Part shown: positions 1 to 8,141 of the stretch, in pieces | Position numbering within the stretch: the first letter of the stretch is position 1 | How the letters are laid out: each line of letters opens with the position of its first letter | NCBI RefSeq assembly: GCF_000737785.1 | Contig: NZ_JPRO01000008.1 | Location: forward strand, 1 to 64,000 | Reading direction: 5' to 3' | Origin: Chryseobacterium luteum | GTDB taxonomy: Bacteria; Bacteroidota; Bacteroidia; Flavobacteriales; Weeksellaceae | Length of the DNA: 64,000 bases | Program-made: the position numbers and the translations under genes | The notes under the pieces: model-generated | Told to the model about the DNA's origin: nothing | Databases searched by the model: none | Seen by the model: only the letters and a program-made list of their open reading frames with translations

Positions 1-1
1 T

Positions 2-145
2 AAAATGCAGAAAGATTTACTCTATTTATCCACCGACAGCAAGCAGATTATATTGCCTGCAAGCGGACACTATATTAATCAGGATCAGCCAGAAATCATA
101 GAAGAAGCTGTAAATGATATGGTTAAAAAAATTACGGTTAAGTAA
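2..145 (+). CDS. Alpha/beta hydrolase, C-terminal end (partial)
   Basis: Only the last 47 codons lie in the window, in the frame that stops at TAA 143-145. The tail reads SGHYINQDQPE followed by an amphipathic helix. This matches the end of alpha/beta hydrolases, where the His of the GH motif is the catalytic histidine and a 'DQPE' helix follows. The catalytic serine and acid lie outside the window, so the substrate cannot be inferred. It is on the same strand as the AAA+ gene 115 bp downstream, but nothing links their functions. Family assignment rests on this short motif alone. Confidence 0.6.
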   Translation, partial: KMQKDLLYLSTDSKQIILPASGHYINQDQPEIIEEAVNDMVKKITVK

Positions 146-260
146 AAAGATCGTTATTTTCTCTTCACACTATCAGGGCGGCTTCAGGTTAAACTTTAAT
201 ATATTTTCAATAGATTTTTAAGATTAAAATATTAAATTTGATAGAATTAATCGGTAGTTT

Positions 261-1625
261 ATGAAGTTAATTGAGTTAGCTAAGGAGCTTAATGTTTCGG
301 CAGAAGCCATCAAACAGTTTATCCAGGATTTTGATCTTGAACTGGGGGTCTGTATTAGTACCAACTTTGAAGTGAAGGAAGATTTTGAAAAATTTGCCCG
401 TGAGAACCTGGATTTTTTAAAGCTTTATGAAAAAGATCTGGACAAAAATAAAACGGTGGAACAGATCGCTGAGGTGATCCATCAGCCCAAAGAAAAAGTG
501 GAAGAAGCTATTAAGGAAAACAATTCCAATATTTTTGATAATGGCTTTTTCCGGTCATCAGTTTCAAGTTACGGGATTGATAATAAACTTGGTGGAAATT
601 ATCAGTTTGTTTATGATTATTTCGGACAGAAAACGAGTCTCCAGCATAGGGATTTTATCGGGTACAGAGATTTATTCTTTTATATATCTGGGGTTTTGGA
701 GCCATTCCTGAATCCTCAGCAGATCAAAGACTGGGGTATTCATAAGCCGGCGGGAATTGTTCTGTACGGGCCTCCGGGAAGCGGGAAAATATTTTGGGCG
801 ACTAAAATTGCCGAGATTATCGGATATCAATTCAAAGAAGTCAAAAAACATTACTTGGGAACCTCCTTCATAGACGGAAATAAAACCAATTTCAATGATT
901 TTCTGCTCACGATGATGAAAGAAGAAAAAGTCCTGCTTTTCCTGGATGATTTTGATGAGATCATGATGGAGAGAAAAGCGGAAACAGATCTGGCTTCCTG
1001 CAATCTGGAAACCCAGGAACTCATCCTGCATTATATCGGGAAATTTGAAAAAGAAGAGCTGCTGATGGTAGGTTCCGCCAATTCTGTTTCGGAGATTGAT
1101 GAAGAAATTCTTGCTCCGGGAAGATTTGATGTCATGATCCCTGTATTTCCACCCAATGCAGCAGAGCGTTCGGAAATCATTCTGTATGCGATGACCAGAG
1201 AGCTTGAGGAAGATTCCCTTCTTTATAAGATTCTAAAAAATAACAAAGCTGATAAAGTTCCGTTCTGGCATGAGATCTCGTCCAAAATGAAGGCATTCAG
1301 CAATACCATGCTCATTGATTTTACACAGAGTCTTAAAAAACGACTTAAAAATCAATATCGGAAAACTAAAAATGAAAATCTTAAGATCGATCAGAATCTT
1401 TTGAATGCAGCGCTAAGGGATGCCGCCGGAAAGCTTACCGAAGAATACCTGGACCAGGTGGCAAGATTCCTGGCAGATGCTGTTATCAATAATTTCGACG
1501 AATTCAAAATCAGAATTCAGGCTCTGAAAAAAGAACTGGATACTTATAAAGCTGTTGAAGAACCGAGAAGGGCAATCGGGTTTCAGCATAATGGGGAAGA
1601 AGGTGATGGCGGTGCGCAGGGGTGA
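261..1625 (+). CDS. AAA+ family ATPase with altered Walker A
   Basis: This 454-residue protein has a single AAA+ module in its middle. Walker A is GPPGSGKI (residues 170-177), Walker B is LLFLDDFDEI (about 225-234), the sensor-1 region is GSANS (about 271-275) and an APGRFD second-region-of-homology motif (about 285-290) supplies the arginine. The residue after the Walker A lysine is Ile, where the family has Thr or Ser to bind Mg2+. The first 25 residues (KLIELAKELNVSAEAIKQF) resemble the small helical domain at the N-terminus of translation factor IF2, which suggests a protein- or nucleic-acid-binding element. The C-terminal 150 residues are helical and charged. The cellular role is unknown. 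Start is ATG 261. Confidence 0.85.
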   Translation: MKLIELAKELNVSAEAIKQFIQDFDLELGVCISTNFEVKEDFEKFARENLDFLKLYEKDLDKNKTVEQIAEVIHQPKEKVEEAIKENNSNIFDNGFFRSSVSSYGIDNKLGGNYQFVYDYFGQKTSLQHRDFIGYRDLFFYISGVLEPFLNPQQIKDWGIHKPAGIVLYGPPGSGKIFWATKIAEIIGYQFKEVKKHYLGTSFIDGNKTNFNDFLLTMMKEEKVLLFLDDFDEIMMERKAETDLASCNLETQELILHYIGKFEKEELLMVGSANSVSEIDEEILAPGRFDVMIPVFPPNAAERSEIILYAMTRELEEDSLLYKILKNNKADKVPFWHEISSKMKAFSNTMLIDFTQSLKKRLKNQYRKTKNENLKIDQNLLNAALRDAAGKLTEEYLDQVARFLADAVINNFDEFKIRIQALKKELDTYKAVEEPRRAIGFQHNGEEGDGGAQG

Positions 1626-1645
1626 GTGTGGTGTGGGAGGGTTTT

Positions 1646-1760
1646 TGAGTTGGAGAGTTGTAGGGTTGGAGAGTTGGAGAGTTGTTTGGGGTTTAGTTTA
1701 AATTCTAGTTTCAGTCTAAATCGGATGTCTGAAATCCGGCATCTGAAATCTTCACGCTTT
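1646..1760. repeat. Low-complexity repeat cassette A (8-bp GAGAGTTG units)
   Basis: Between two genes, 1646-1684 carries tandem 8-bp units related to GAGAGTTG. This is followed by a stretch related to TCAGTCTAAAT and TCTGAAATCC (about 1700-1760). A related stretch occurs in inverse orientation at 3695-3862, so the pair flanks the FAD oxidoreductase and two small genes. It has no convincing reading frame or terminator hairpin. Confidence 0.7.
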
Positions 1761-1795
1761 CTCATGAATATCAATACTTTTTATATTGTACAAAA

Positions 1796-2902
1796 ATGAA
1801 CAGCATCTGGGAACTGGAAACCTTTTACAGAAAAAGAGATATCGTCATTATCGGGGCCGGATTTTCCGGGCTTTGGACTGCTATATCCATTAAAGAGAAA
1901 TATCCGGAAAAGTCGGTTTTAATTATTGAAAGAAATACCGTTCCACTGGGAGCTTCAACCCGGAATGCCGGTTTTGCATGCTTTGGAAGCCTGACGGAAG
2001 TGATCGCCGATTCTCAGAAAATGGGGTGGGAAAAGACACTGGAGTTGGTTAGGATGAGATTTGAAGGTCTCCGGAAGATCAGAAAATATTTTAAGAATAA
2101 TGAAATAGATTTTGAACTGAACGGAGGATATGAAATTTTAAACAATGATGAGCCTTTACAGCAATTAGATACAGTAAATGAAAAAATGAAAGCAATAACC
2201 GGCCTAGCGGAAACCTATTTTCTTAACCAGGAAAAAATCAAACAATTCGGTTTTGGAAAATCTGAATTTCTGATTGAAAATCCCTGTGAAGGAAGTCTGC
2301 ATTCCGGGAAATTATTGCAAAAATTATTAGAAAAATGCCATGAATTAAAAATTGAATTCCTTTTCGGAACAGAAGTCGGAAATATTGTTGAAACTTCAAA
2401 TGAAATTGAAGTTCAGCTTTCAGAAAGTCTTTCCATTAAATCCAGTCAAATTATTCACTGTACCAACGCTTTTGCATCAAAATTTTTAAAAAGGGAAGAA
2501 ATAATTCCTGCCCGCGGACAGGTTATTTTGACAGAACCGGTTGAAGGATTGAAGCTTAGAGGCACATTCCATTATGATGAAGGATTCTATTACTTCAGAA
2601 ACCTTGGAAACAGAGTTCTTTTGGGTGGCGGACGGAATCAGGACTTTAAAACGGAAGAAACAACAGCTTTTGAGACCACAGAATTTCTACAGAAGCATTT
2701 GGAAAGCTTTTTAAAAGAAGTTATTTTACCCGGGCAAGACTTTAAGGTTGCACTTCGTTGGTCAGGAATTATGGCTATGGGTTTAGAAAAAACACCCATT
2801 GTGAAACAGCTTTCAGAAAGACAGTTTTGTGCCGTAAGGCTTTCAGGAATGGGAGTGGCACTGGCTCCGGAAATAGGAGAAATGATGGCTGGGATGGTGT
2901 AG
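1796..2902 (+). CDS. FAD-dependent oxidoreductase (DAO / glycine oxidase-like)
   Basis: This 368-residue enzyme has the DAO fold. An N-terminal dinucleotide-binding motif VIIGAGFSGLWTA (about residues 18-30) is followed by the FAD contact ERNTVPLGASTRNAG. The C-terminus has the LSGMGVALAPEIGEMMA segment typical of glycine/D-amino acid oxidase-like proteins. These enzymes oxidise amines or amino acids with FAD. No signal peptide is seen, so it should be cytoplasmic. The substrate cannot be read from sequence. It stands between two repeat-rich intergenic regions and has no operon partner. Start ATG 1796 follows a TATATTG-containing stretch that only weakly matches the promoter box. Confidence 0.85.
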   Translation: MNSIWELETFYRKRDIVIIGAGFSGLWTAISIKEKYPEKSVLIIERNTVPLGASTRNAGFACFGSLTEVIADSQKMGWEKTLELVRMRFEGLRKIRKYFKNNEIDFELNGGYEILNNDEPLQQLDTVNEKMKAITGLAETYFLNQEKIKQFGFGKSEFLIENPCEGSLHSGKLLQKLLEKCHELKIEFLFGTEVGNIVETSNEIEVQLSESLSIKSSQIIHCTNAFASKFLKREEIIPARGQVILTEPVEGLKLRGTFHYDEGFYYFRNLGNRVLLGGGRNQDFKTEETTAFETTEFLQKHLESFLKEVILPGQDFKVALRWSGIMAMGLEKTPIVKQLSERQFCAVRLSGMGVALAPEIGEMMAGMV

Positions 2903-2909
2903 ATTTTAG

Positions 2910-2944
2910 ACATCAGACATCAGACATCAGACATCAGACATCAG
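2910..2944. repeat. Five tandem copies of ACATCAG
   Basis: Five perfect 7-bp units ACATCAG run head to tail 8 bp after the stop of the FAD oxidoreductase, followed by a degenerate AGATTTTAGG tail. It is a microsatellite-like tract that could vary by slippage. No gene reads through it convincingly. Confidence 0.9.
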
Positions 2945-3047
2945 ATTTTAGGTTTTAGTTTGAGGTTAAGCGAAGGTTTAAACTGAGATTTATAAGACTG
3001 TTTCATTTAAAGTTTCATAAATAAATTGAATTGATGAGGTGTTAAAA

Positions 3048-3353
3048 ATGTATAAATACACAATTTTTTTATCCGTATCGACAATTCCGTTAGCTGTATT
3101 GGGCATATTTTTTGCGGGTGGAGGGCATGGAAATTATTTTTTGCTTTTACTGCTCTTTCCCTTTAGTCTGCTTGGAACACTCTTTAATGAAGGAATTTCT
3201 TTTATTTTTATAATTATAGGCTTGTTGCAACTTCCTATCTACGGCTTCCTGCTGGATAGATTTACAGTAAAAAAAGCATTTCCCATTATTATAGGGATTC
3301 ATATTATCTTTATGATTTTTCTTTTTTTATTGAAAAGAGATGAGCTTTTCTAG
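3048..3353 (+). CDS. Small four-helix membrane protein, function unknown
   Basis: I do not recognise this 101-residue protein. It is strongly hydrophobic, with about four predicted membrane spans (roughly residues 5-25, 30-47, 50-70 and 77-97) and short polar loops such as DRFTVKK. An in-frame GTG at 3039 would add three residues, but ATG 3048 follows the A-rich stretch usual before starts here. It converges tail-to-tail with the next gene with no spacer between the stop codons. Confidence 0.6.
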   Translation: MYKYTIFLSVSTIPLAVLGIFFAGGGHGNYFLLLLLFPFSLLGTLFNEGISFIFIIIGLLQLPIYGFLLDRFTVKKAFPIIIGIHIIFMIFLFLLKRDELF

Positions 3354-3635
3354 TTAAGTGTTTTCCCACCAGTGCATAATTTCATTTGTTATTTTTTTTG
3401 AATTAAATTCATCCCGATAAAGGCCATAACCCACACATAATTCTGATTCTATGATGCACTGTATTTTCGGCATATCTGCTCCTTTTTCTAATTGCTGAAG
3501 TACTTTTTCTGCAAGATGGGCGCAGAAGTTTTTATTCATTCCCAAGGTTATGTTCATTGATATAATGAACTTTTTTAACAGTTCAAAATTTGTGTTGTGA
3601 TCATTAATTAAAATATTCATGTAGTTTATATCCAT
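3354..3635 (-). CDS. Small hypothetical protein (93 aa)
   Basis: I do not recognise this gene. It encodes a soluble, mostly helical 93-residue protein with no signal peptide, containing NKNFCAHLAEKVLQQLEKG, a GYGLYRDEF segment and a C-terminal MHWWENT. A second ATG at 3620 would give a protein five residues shorter. Its stop codon abuts the stop of the convergent membrane-protein gene. Base composition is low in GC, as for its neighbour. Both small genes lie between the inverted repeat cassettes. Confidence 0.55.
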   Translation of the reverse strand: MDINYMNILINDHNTNFELLKKFIISMNITLGMNKNFCAHLAEKVLQQLEKGADMPKIQCIIESELCVGYGLYRDEFNSKKITNEIMHWWENT

Positions 3636-3694
3636 ACAATACCATTTTTAAGTGAGACAAATATAGATTTAAATGGTAAATCTGATAAAAATTT

Positions 3695-3862
3695 TAGACA
3701 CTGGATTTCAGACTAAGACTTAGATTAAAATAATTATTGAACTCTATTCTCAAACCCTACAACTCTCAAACCCGAATCCCGCACCCCGAAACTCTAAACC
3801 CTCAAACGCTCCAACTCTAAAACCCTCCCACACACAAACTCAAACTCTCAAACCCCAAAAAA
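3695..3862. repeat. Low-complexity repeat cassette B, inverse of cassette A
   Basis: This stretch is rich in ACCCTCAAAC and CAACTCTC units on the plus strand, the complement of the GAGAGTTG units at 1646-1684. Its left end (TTTCAGACTAAGACTTAG) mirrors the TCAGTCTAAAT part of cassette A. The two lie in opposite orientation about 2 kb apart. It fills most of the 257 bp gap upstream of prfB, ending just before the prfB promoter. Confidence 0.7.
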
Positions 3863-3867
3863 ATCCG

Positions 3868-3875
3868 TATTTTTG
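3868..3875 (+). promoter_or_regulatory. prfB promoter -7 box (TATTTTTG)
   Basis: TATTTTTG fits the Bacteroidota -7 consensus TAnnTTTG and sits 17 bp before the GTG start of prfB. No TTG -33 element is seen in the repeat cassette upstream. The predicted leader is about 12 nt. Confidence 0.55.
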
Positions 3876-3892
3876 TATAAAATAAAAAATTC

Positions 3893-5005
3893 GTGATCAA
3901 CAACGACCAGATAAAAGAAGTTCAGTCCAGAATAGGAGACTTATATAAATACCTTCAGATCGAAAAAAAGAAGATAGAAATAGCGAATGATGATGAAAAA
4001 ACAGCTGCTCCCGAATTTTGGGACAACCCAAAAGAAGCGGAAGTATTTCTGAAGCAGCTCCGTTCCAGAAAAAGATGGGTAGAGGATTATGAAGAAATTA
4101 CTACCCAGTTTGAAGACCTGCAGGTGCTGGCAGAATTTGCCAGAGAAGATCCGGATTCTGAGAAAGAGCTGGATGACACATTTCCAAAGCTTGTTGAAAA
4201 AATAGAAGACCTGGAATTTAAAAACATGCTTTCCAATGAAGGGGATGAACTTTCTGCCGTTCTCCAGATCACAGCAGGAGCCGGAGGTACGGAAAGTTGT
4301 GACTGGGCTTCGATGCTGATGAGAATGTACACCATGTGGGCCGAAAAGCAGGGCTATAAAATCCGTGAGCTTAACTATCAGGAAGGGGAAGTAGCCGGAG
4401 TGAAAACCGTTACACTGGAGATCGATGGTGAATATGCCTTCGGATACCTGAAAGGGGAGAACGGGGTACACAGGCTGGTAAGGATTTCTCCTTTTGACAG
4501 CAATGCCAAGCGGCACACAAGTTTCGTTTCAGTATACGTTTACCCTTTGGTGGACGATACCATTGAAATTAACATCAATCCTGCTGATATTTCCTTTGAA
4601 ACCATGAGGTCTTCCGGAGCCGGAGGTCAGAACGTAAACAAGGTAGAAACTGCCGTACGTCTTCGCCACGCACCCACAGGAATTATTATTGAAAACTCCG
4701 AATCACGTTCGCAACTTCAAAATAAAGAAAAGGCAATGCAGCTCCTTCGTTCAAGACTTTACGAAATGGAACTTGAAGCCCGTATGAAAGCAAGAACAGA
4801 GATAGAAGCCAATAAGATGAAAATAGAGTGGGGAAGCCAGATCCGGAACTACGTGATGCATCCGTATAAGCTGGTAAAAGATGTCCGTTCCGCTCATGAA
4901 ACTTCAGATGTGGATTCCGTAATGAACGGGAATATCACACCATTCCTGAAAGCCTTCCTGATGGCCGATGGTACGGCTGTTTCAGACGATGATATGGACT
5001 TGTAA
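3893..5005 (+). CDS. prfB: Peptide chain release factor 2
   Basis: This 370-residue factor terminates translation at UAA and UGA. It carries the GGQ hydrolysis motif (residues 244-246, context [10 protein letters not shown]) and the SPF codon-recognition motif (199-201), which marks RF2 rather than RF1. Length and the N-terminal [10 protein letters not shown] match full-length flavobacterial RF2. The start is GTG 3893; no in-frame ATG lies upstream. The single uninterrupted frame shows no internal UGA, so the programmed +1 frameshift known from E. coli prfB is absent. It is monocistronic by spacing. Confidence 0.96.
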   Translation: MINNDQIKEVQSRIGDLYKYLQIEKKKIEIANDDEKTAAPEFWDNPKEAEVFLKQLRSRKRWVEDYEEITTQFEDLQVLAEFAREDPDSEKELDDTFPKLVEKIEDLEFKNMLSNEGDELSAVLQITAGAGGTESCDWASMLMRMYTMWAEKQGYKIRELNYQEGEVAGVKTVTLEIDGEYAFGYLKGENGVHRLVRISPFDSNAKRHTSFVSVYVYPLVDDTIEININPADISFETMRSSGAGGQNVNKVETAVRLRHAPTGIIIENSESRSQLQNKEKAMQLLRSRLYEMELEARMKARTEIEANKMKIEWGSQIRNYVMHPYKLVKDVRSAHETSDVDSVMNGNITPFLKAFLMADGTAVSDDDMDL

Positions 5006-5047
5006 AATATCATGTCCGTATTTTAGTTAAAATCTTATAATTAATTT

Positions 5048-5076
5048 TTGTTTAAGACTTTTTACGCTTACTTTTG
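5048..5076 (+). promoter_or_regulatory. dedA promoter
   Basis: A TTG (5048-5050) and TACTTTTG (5069-5076) are separated by 18 bp, a good match to the Bacteroidota -33/-7 arrangement. The ATG follows 16 bp after the -7 box. Confidence 0.7.
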
Positions 5077-5092
5077 TTGTTAATCGTTATAT

Positions 5093-5788
5093 ATGGAAGA
5101 TTTCAATAGCTGGAGAGATTTGATGAACCCCGAATTTTATATCAAAATGGGTGGGTTCTGGCTTATTTTATTTATTGTTTTTGCTGAGACAGGTCTGTTT
5201 GTAGGATTTTTCCTGCCGGGAGATTCATTGCTGTTTGTTTCAGGAATTTATGCTGTTGAAATTATCAAAGAGACTTTCGGCTCTACAGGGAGCGACTTTT
5301 TAGATACAACTATTCTGGCTTCCTGCGTAGCGCTTGCTGCCATTATTGGAAATGAGGTGGGCTATTACTTTGGTGTGAAAACAGGTCCTGCCTTATACAA
5401 AAAGCAAGATACCATGCTTTTTAAGAAAAAATACCTTTATCAGGCCCACGATTTTTTTGAAAAACACGGGGCACTGGCAATTATTATGGCCAGATTTTTA
5501 CCGGTGGTGAGAACCTTTACTCCAATTGTTGCAGGTATCGTAAAAATGGACAAAAAAGAATTCCTGAGAGATAATGTTATCGGGGCAGTTCTCTGGTCAT
5601 TCGTCCTGATCTTTGCCGGACATTATCTGGACAAACTTTTCCAGGAGCAGTTCGGAATCAATTTAAAAGAGAAACTGGAACTGATCATTATTATCATTGT
5701 TCTGGTAACGACGCTTCCGGTAATCATCAAATTTGTTTTCGGGAAGAAAGAAGACTTCTCTAAATATGAAAACAAGGATCCTGAATAA
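5093..5788 (+). CDS. DedA family (VTT domain) membrane protein
   Basis: This 231-residue integral membrane protein matches the DedA/VTT family. FLPGDSLLFVSG (about residues 41-52) and the later ARFLPVVRTFTPIVAG segment (about 146-161) are the re-entrant motifs with the family's conserved Arg and Pro. DedA proteins recycle lipid carriers such as undecaprenyl phosphate and support membrane homeostasis. Spans occur near residues 15-45, 75-95, 135-165, 170-190 and 200-220. It has its own promoter and a strong terminator at 5941-5970. Confidence 0.92.
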   Translation: MEDFNSWRDLMNPEFYIKMGGFWLILFIVFAETGLFVGFFLPGDSLLFVSGIYAVEIIKETFGSTGSDFLDTTILASCVALAAIIGNEVGYYFGVKTGPALYKKQDTMLFKKKYLYQAHDFFEKHGALAIIMARFLPVVRTFTPIVAGIVKMDKKEFLRDNVIGAVLWSFVLIFAGHYLDKLFQEQFGINLKEKLELIIIIIVLVTTLPVIIKFVFGKKEDFSKYENKDPE

Positions 5789-5899
5789 GACTGCAAATTT
5801 GTTTAAACCATTAAGCAGAATTTAGGAATAAAGTATAATTAAGATAAATCATTCTGATTTTTAAGGCTTTTAGAGGCTTATAACTTATTATCTTAATGG

Positions 5900-5927
5900 T
5901 TCAAAAATAAAAGCTTAAACAAGCTTT
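5900..5927 (-). terminator. Terminator for the esterase gene
   Basis: Arms AAAGCTT (5910-5916) and AAGCTTT (5921-5927) enclose a 4-nt AAAC loop. On the minus strand the stem is followed by TTATTTTTG, which fits an intrinsic terminator for the minus-strand hydrolase. Confidence 0.6.
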
Positions 5928-5940
5928 ACAAAAAAAGAAA

Positions 5941-5970
5941 AATAATCTGCTTCCGGCAGGTTATTTTTTT
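5941..5970 (+). terminator. Terminator for dedA, overlapping the opposing stop codon
   Basis: Ten-bp arms AATAATCTGC and GCAGGTTATT enclose a TTCCG loop, followed by a T run (5964-5970). The right arm covers the stop codon (5961-5963) of the convergent hydrolase gene, so one element is both its terminal coding DNA and the terminator of dedA. Confidence 0.8.
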
Positions 5971-6830
5971 ACCCATTCCAGAATGTTCGGATAAATAATA
6001 CTGTCTCTTTTCATTTTGCTGAAAAACCTCGGAACGTGGCCTGTTCTTTCCATAAAAATGAATTTGTGAGGCACATTCTGTTTTGTAAGCGCAGAATCCA
6101 TGGACAATCCCTGATGCTGATTCACCAGAAAATCATTATTCCCCTGGAATAATAGCGTGGGAACGTTGGATATATTGGCAACCGGGCTCGCTTCTTTAAA
6201 GGCTTCAGAGATATTTTTACGGTCAAATTTTGTTCCTACCACCTTCTGGAAAGTGGGAGAAGTATATTTTGAATAAAATGAATTAAGGTATTCCGGACTG
6301 TAAAAATCCGTCGGACCACTCATGGAAATGATCTTTTTAACCTGTTCAGGATGTTTGTATCCGTAGAGCAGGGCAAGGTGTCCGCCGGCACTTTCCCCAA
6401 GCAGAATATAATTATCGGGTTGAAGTTCTGCTTTTTCGGCCAGGGAATTAAACTTTTCAATGGCAGCACCAATATCTTCCAGTTGCTGCTTATAAGTAAT
6501 ATTTTTGTGTTTTGAAACCAGCCTGTAATTCATATTGATGCTCGGGATCTTGTTTTCAAAAAGCATTTTCTGAACCTGGATCATATGTTCCTTCTTTCCG
6601 AGAGTCCAGGCACCTCCATGTACGATAAGAACTACAGGCGCATCCTGTGCATAATCTAATGGAAGAAAAACATCCATTTTATGTCTTTTATGCTCGCCGT
6701 ATTTTAAATTATATATTTTCTGCTGTCCGCCGGTGCCTACCCAGACCCTGAATTTTGTATTACATGACTGCAGCATGAAACTAAGGCATCCTACAACAAA
6801 AAAATGGTATCTGAGAACAAGCTTTTTCAT
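5961..6830 (-). CDS. Alpha/beta hydrolase, esterase/lipase type, lipoprotein
   Basis: This 289-residue hydrolase has the HGGAW oxyanion motif (about residues 71-75) and the nucleophile elbow GESAG (about 144-148). Both are typical of the hormone-sensitive-lipase/carbohydrate-esterase branch. A C-terminal TGHVPRFF supplies the catalytic His and GNNDFLV the acid. The N-terminus MKKLVLRYHFF...FMLQSC is a type II signal with a lipobox, so it is likely a periplasm-facing or surface lipoprotein. The substrate could be an acyl or acetyl ester; I cannot tell which. No gene on either side suggests a pathway. Confidence 0.87.
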   Translation of the reverse strand: MKKLVLRYHFFVVGCLSFMLQSCNTKFRVWVGTGGQQKIYNLKYGEHKRHKMDVFLPLDYAQDAPVVLIVHGGAWTLGKKEHMIQVQKMLFENKIPSINMNYRLVSKHKNITYKQQLEDIGAAIEKFNSLAEKAELQPDNYILLGESAGGHLALLYGYKHPEQVKKIISMSGPTDFYSPEYLNSFYSKYTSPTFQKVVGTKFDRKNISEAFKEASPVANISNVPTLLFQGNNDFLVNQHQGLSMDSALTKQNVPHKFIFMERTGHVPRFFSKMKRDSIIYPNILEWVKK

Positions 6831-6894
6831 AAGATAAAATTAGGCAAAATGTAGATGGAAACCGAAGATAAAAACGTGATTTTTATGACCCTAG

Positions 6895-7902
6895 TTAATG
6901 ATTCTGTGCCTCCTTTTTAGTTAGCTTCCATTGGTTGCCAATATATGAGAATGTATAAAAATAATGACCTCGGGGAATATTTCTTATTTCAACAATTACG
7001 ATATCCTTATTGGCATAAAGACCAAAATCTACTTTTAATCTCGTATTATAGGGGTGGAATTCAGCTTTCTGCTTATTCCCGCGATAATAATATACCATTA
7101 CATTTCTTGCCGGTTCAGAAGCTTGCGGAAATTTTTCTATAAAATCATAATAGCCTTCCTGTTTGTAGTCATTTAAGAGAACATTATTAATTGGCATTCT
7201 TCCAAAGTCATAAGTGGGAAAAAGATTTTTCTTTAGTTTTTTGGCAGCATAATCAAACGTATCTTTTGTCCAGAAAAGCTGGTCGAGAAATAAACTTTTA
7301 CTGAATTCTAAAGTAGACATCGAAGCACAGTTGCTTATGTTATCATTGATAAAAGTACTGGTATGTATACTTACTGATATATTGTTTTTGGGGAATAATT
7401 CTTTTGGAATACTGTTGAATATGACCATTCTCAACGCTTCAAACTTTTCTTTTTCCCGGGTATGTTTTTGTTTAAATTCTTTTAAAATATTATCCTCCTT
7501 TTCAAAAAACTCTTTACAATCATCTGAAGCGCATCCATTAGCCTCAGGAACACCGGGAACCGCAGGACAGGCATCGTCTTTATCCGGGATACCATCGCCA
7601 TCAGTATCCGGCCACGGACAACCGTTATTTTCAGCATTACCTTTTTCGTTGACACATCCATCTTCCTTATCAATAACACCGTCACCGTCATTGTCTGGCC
7701 ACGGACAGCCTTTAATTTCTGAGAAACCACTTTCTTTCGGATATTTGTCCAGATAAAAAAAAATACCGTCCTGATCTTCATCCGAAAGGCAGGTCTTTTT
7801 AGAATATTGTTTTTTACATTTTCTGAACTCTTCTTTATTTTTTATTTCCTGAGAATATAAGCAGAGTGCTGAAAACAGTAAAAATATAAAATATCGTTTC
7901 AT
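6895..7902 (-). CDS. Secreted protein with thrombospondin type 3 repeats
   Basis: The 335-residue product starts with a signal peptide (residues 1-17, ending LCLYSQ). It then has acidic Ca2+-binding repeats of the TSP3 type: DEDQDGIFF, DNDGDGVID and DTDGDGIPD, each followed by Cys-Pro segments (about residues 40-115). In Bacteroidota such repeats commonly precede an OmpA peptidoglycan-binding domain. Here the last 210 residues carry no OmpA signature; they contain a charged helix and a mixed segment with no recognised motif. It is probably periplasmic or outer-membrane associated. The function is unknown. Confidence 0.7.
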   Translation of the reverse strand: MKRYFIFLLFSALCLYSQEIKNKEEFRKCKKQYSKKTCLSDEDQDGIFFYLDKYPKESGFSEIKGCPWPDNDGDGVIDKEDGCVNEKGNAENNGCPWPDTDGDGIPDKDDACPAVPGVPEANGCASDDCKEFFEKEDNILKEFKQKHTREKEKFEALRMVIFNSIPKELFPKNNISVSIHTSTFINDNISNCASMSTLEFSKSLFLDQLFWTKDTFDYAAKKLKKNLFPTYDFGRMPINNVLLNDYKQEGYYDFIEKFPQASEPARNVMVYYYRGNKQKAEFHPYNTRLKVDFGLYANKDIVIVEIRNIPRGHYFYTFSYIGNQWKLTKKEAQNH

Positions 7903-8099
7903 TTTTTAATCCAGATCTGTTTATTGTTTCTCTCCTGTTTTCATTTTCTGCCAGCATTCTTATTATAATGCTTACAGTGCATGGTATTTTATTTTTTAAA
8001 CAGGGTAAAAGTAAGCAGAGTTTTGTTCAGATAAATGCATCATCATCAGAAATATTTAAAATTAATATCCAGAAACAAATAAAAACAGATTATAATAAT

Positions 8100-8107
8100 T
8101 ATTTTTG
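8100..8107 (+). promoter_or_regulatory. Promoter -7 box for the DUF808 gene
   Basis: TATTTTTG matches TAnnTTTG 34 bp before the ATG at 8142. The 239 bp gap between 7902 and 8142 holds no other recognisable element. Confidence 0.5.
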
Positions 8108-8141
8108 CCCGACTTAACATAGATTAAAAAAATATTAAAAT

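Noticed and set aside
1583..1774. Minus-strand frame with SNSPTLQLSNS
   Set aside because: It is the translation of the GAGAGTTG repeat cassette, not a gene.
3893..5005. Programmed frameshift in prfB
   Set aside because: The frame is continuous without an internal UGA or a CTTTGA-like slip site, so no frameshift is needed.
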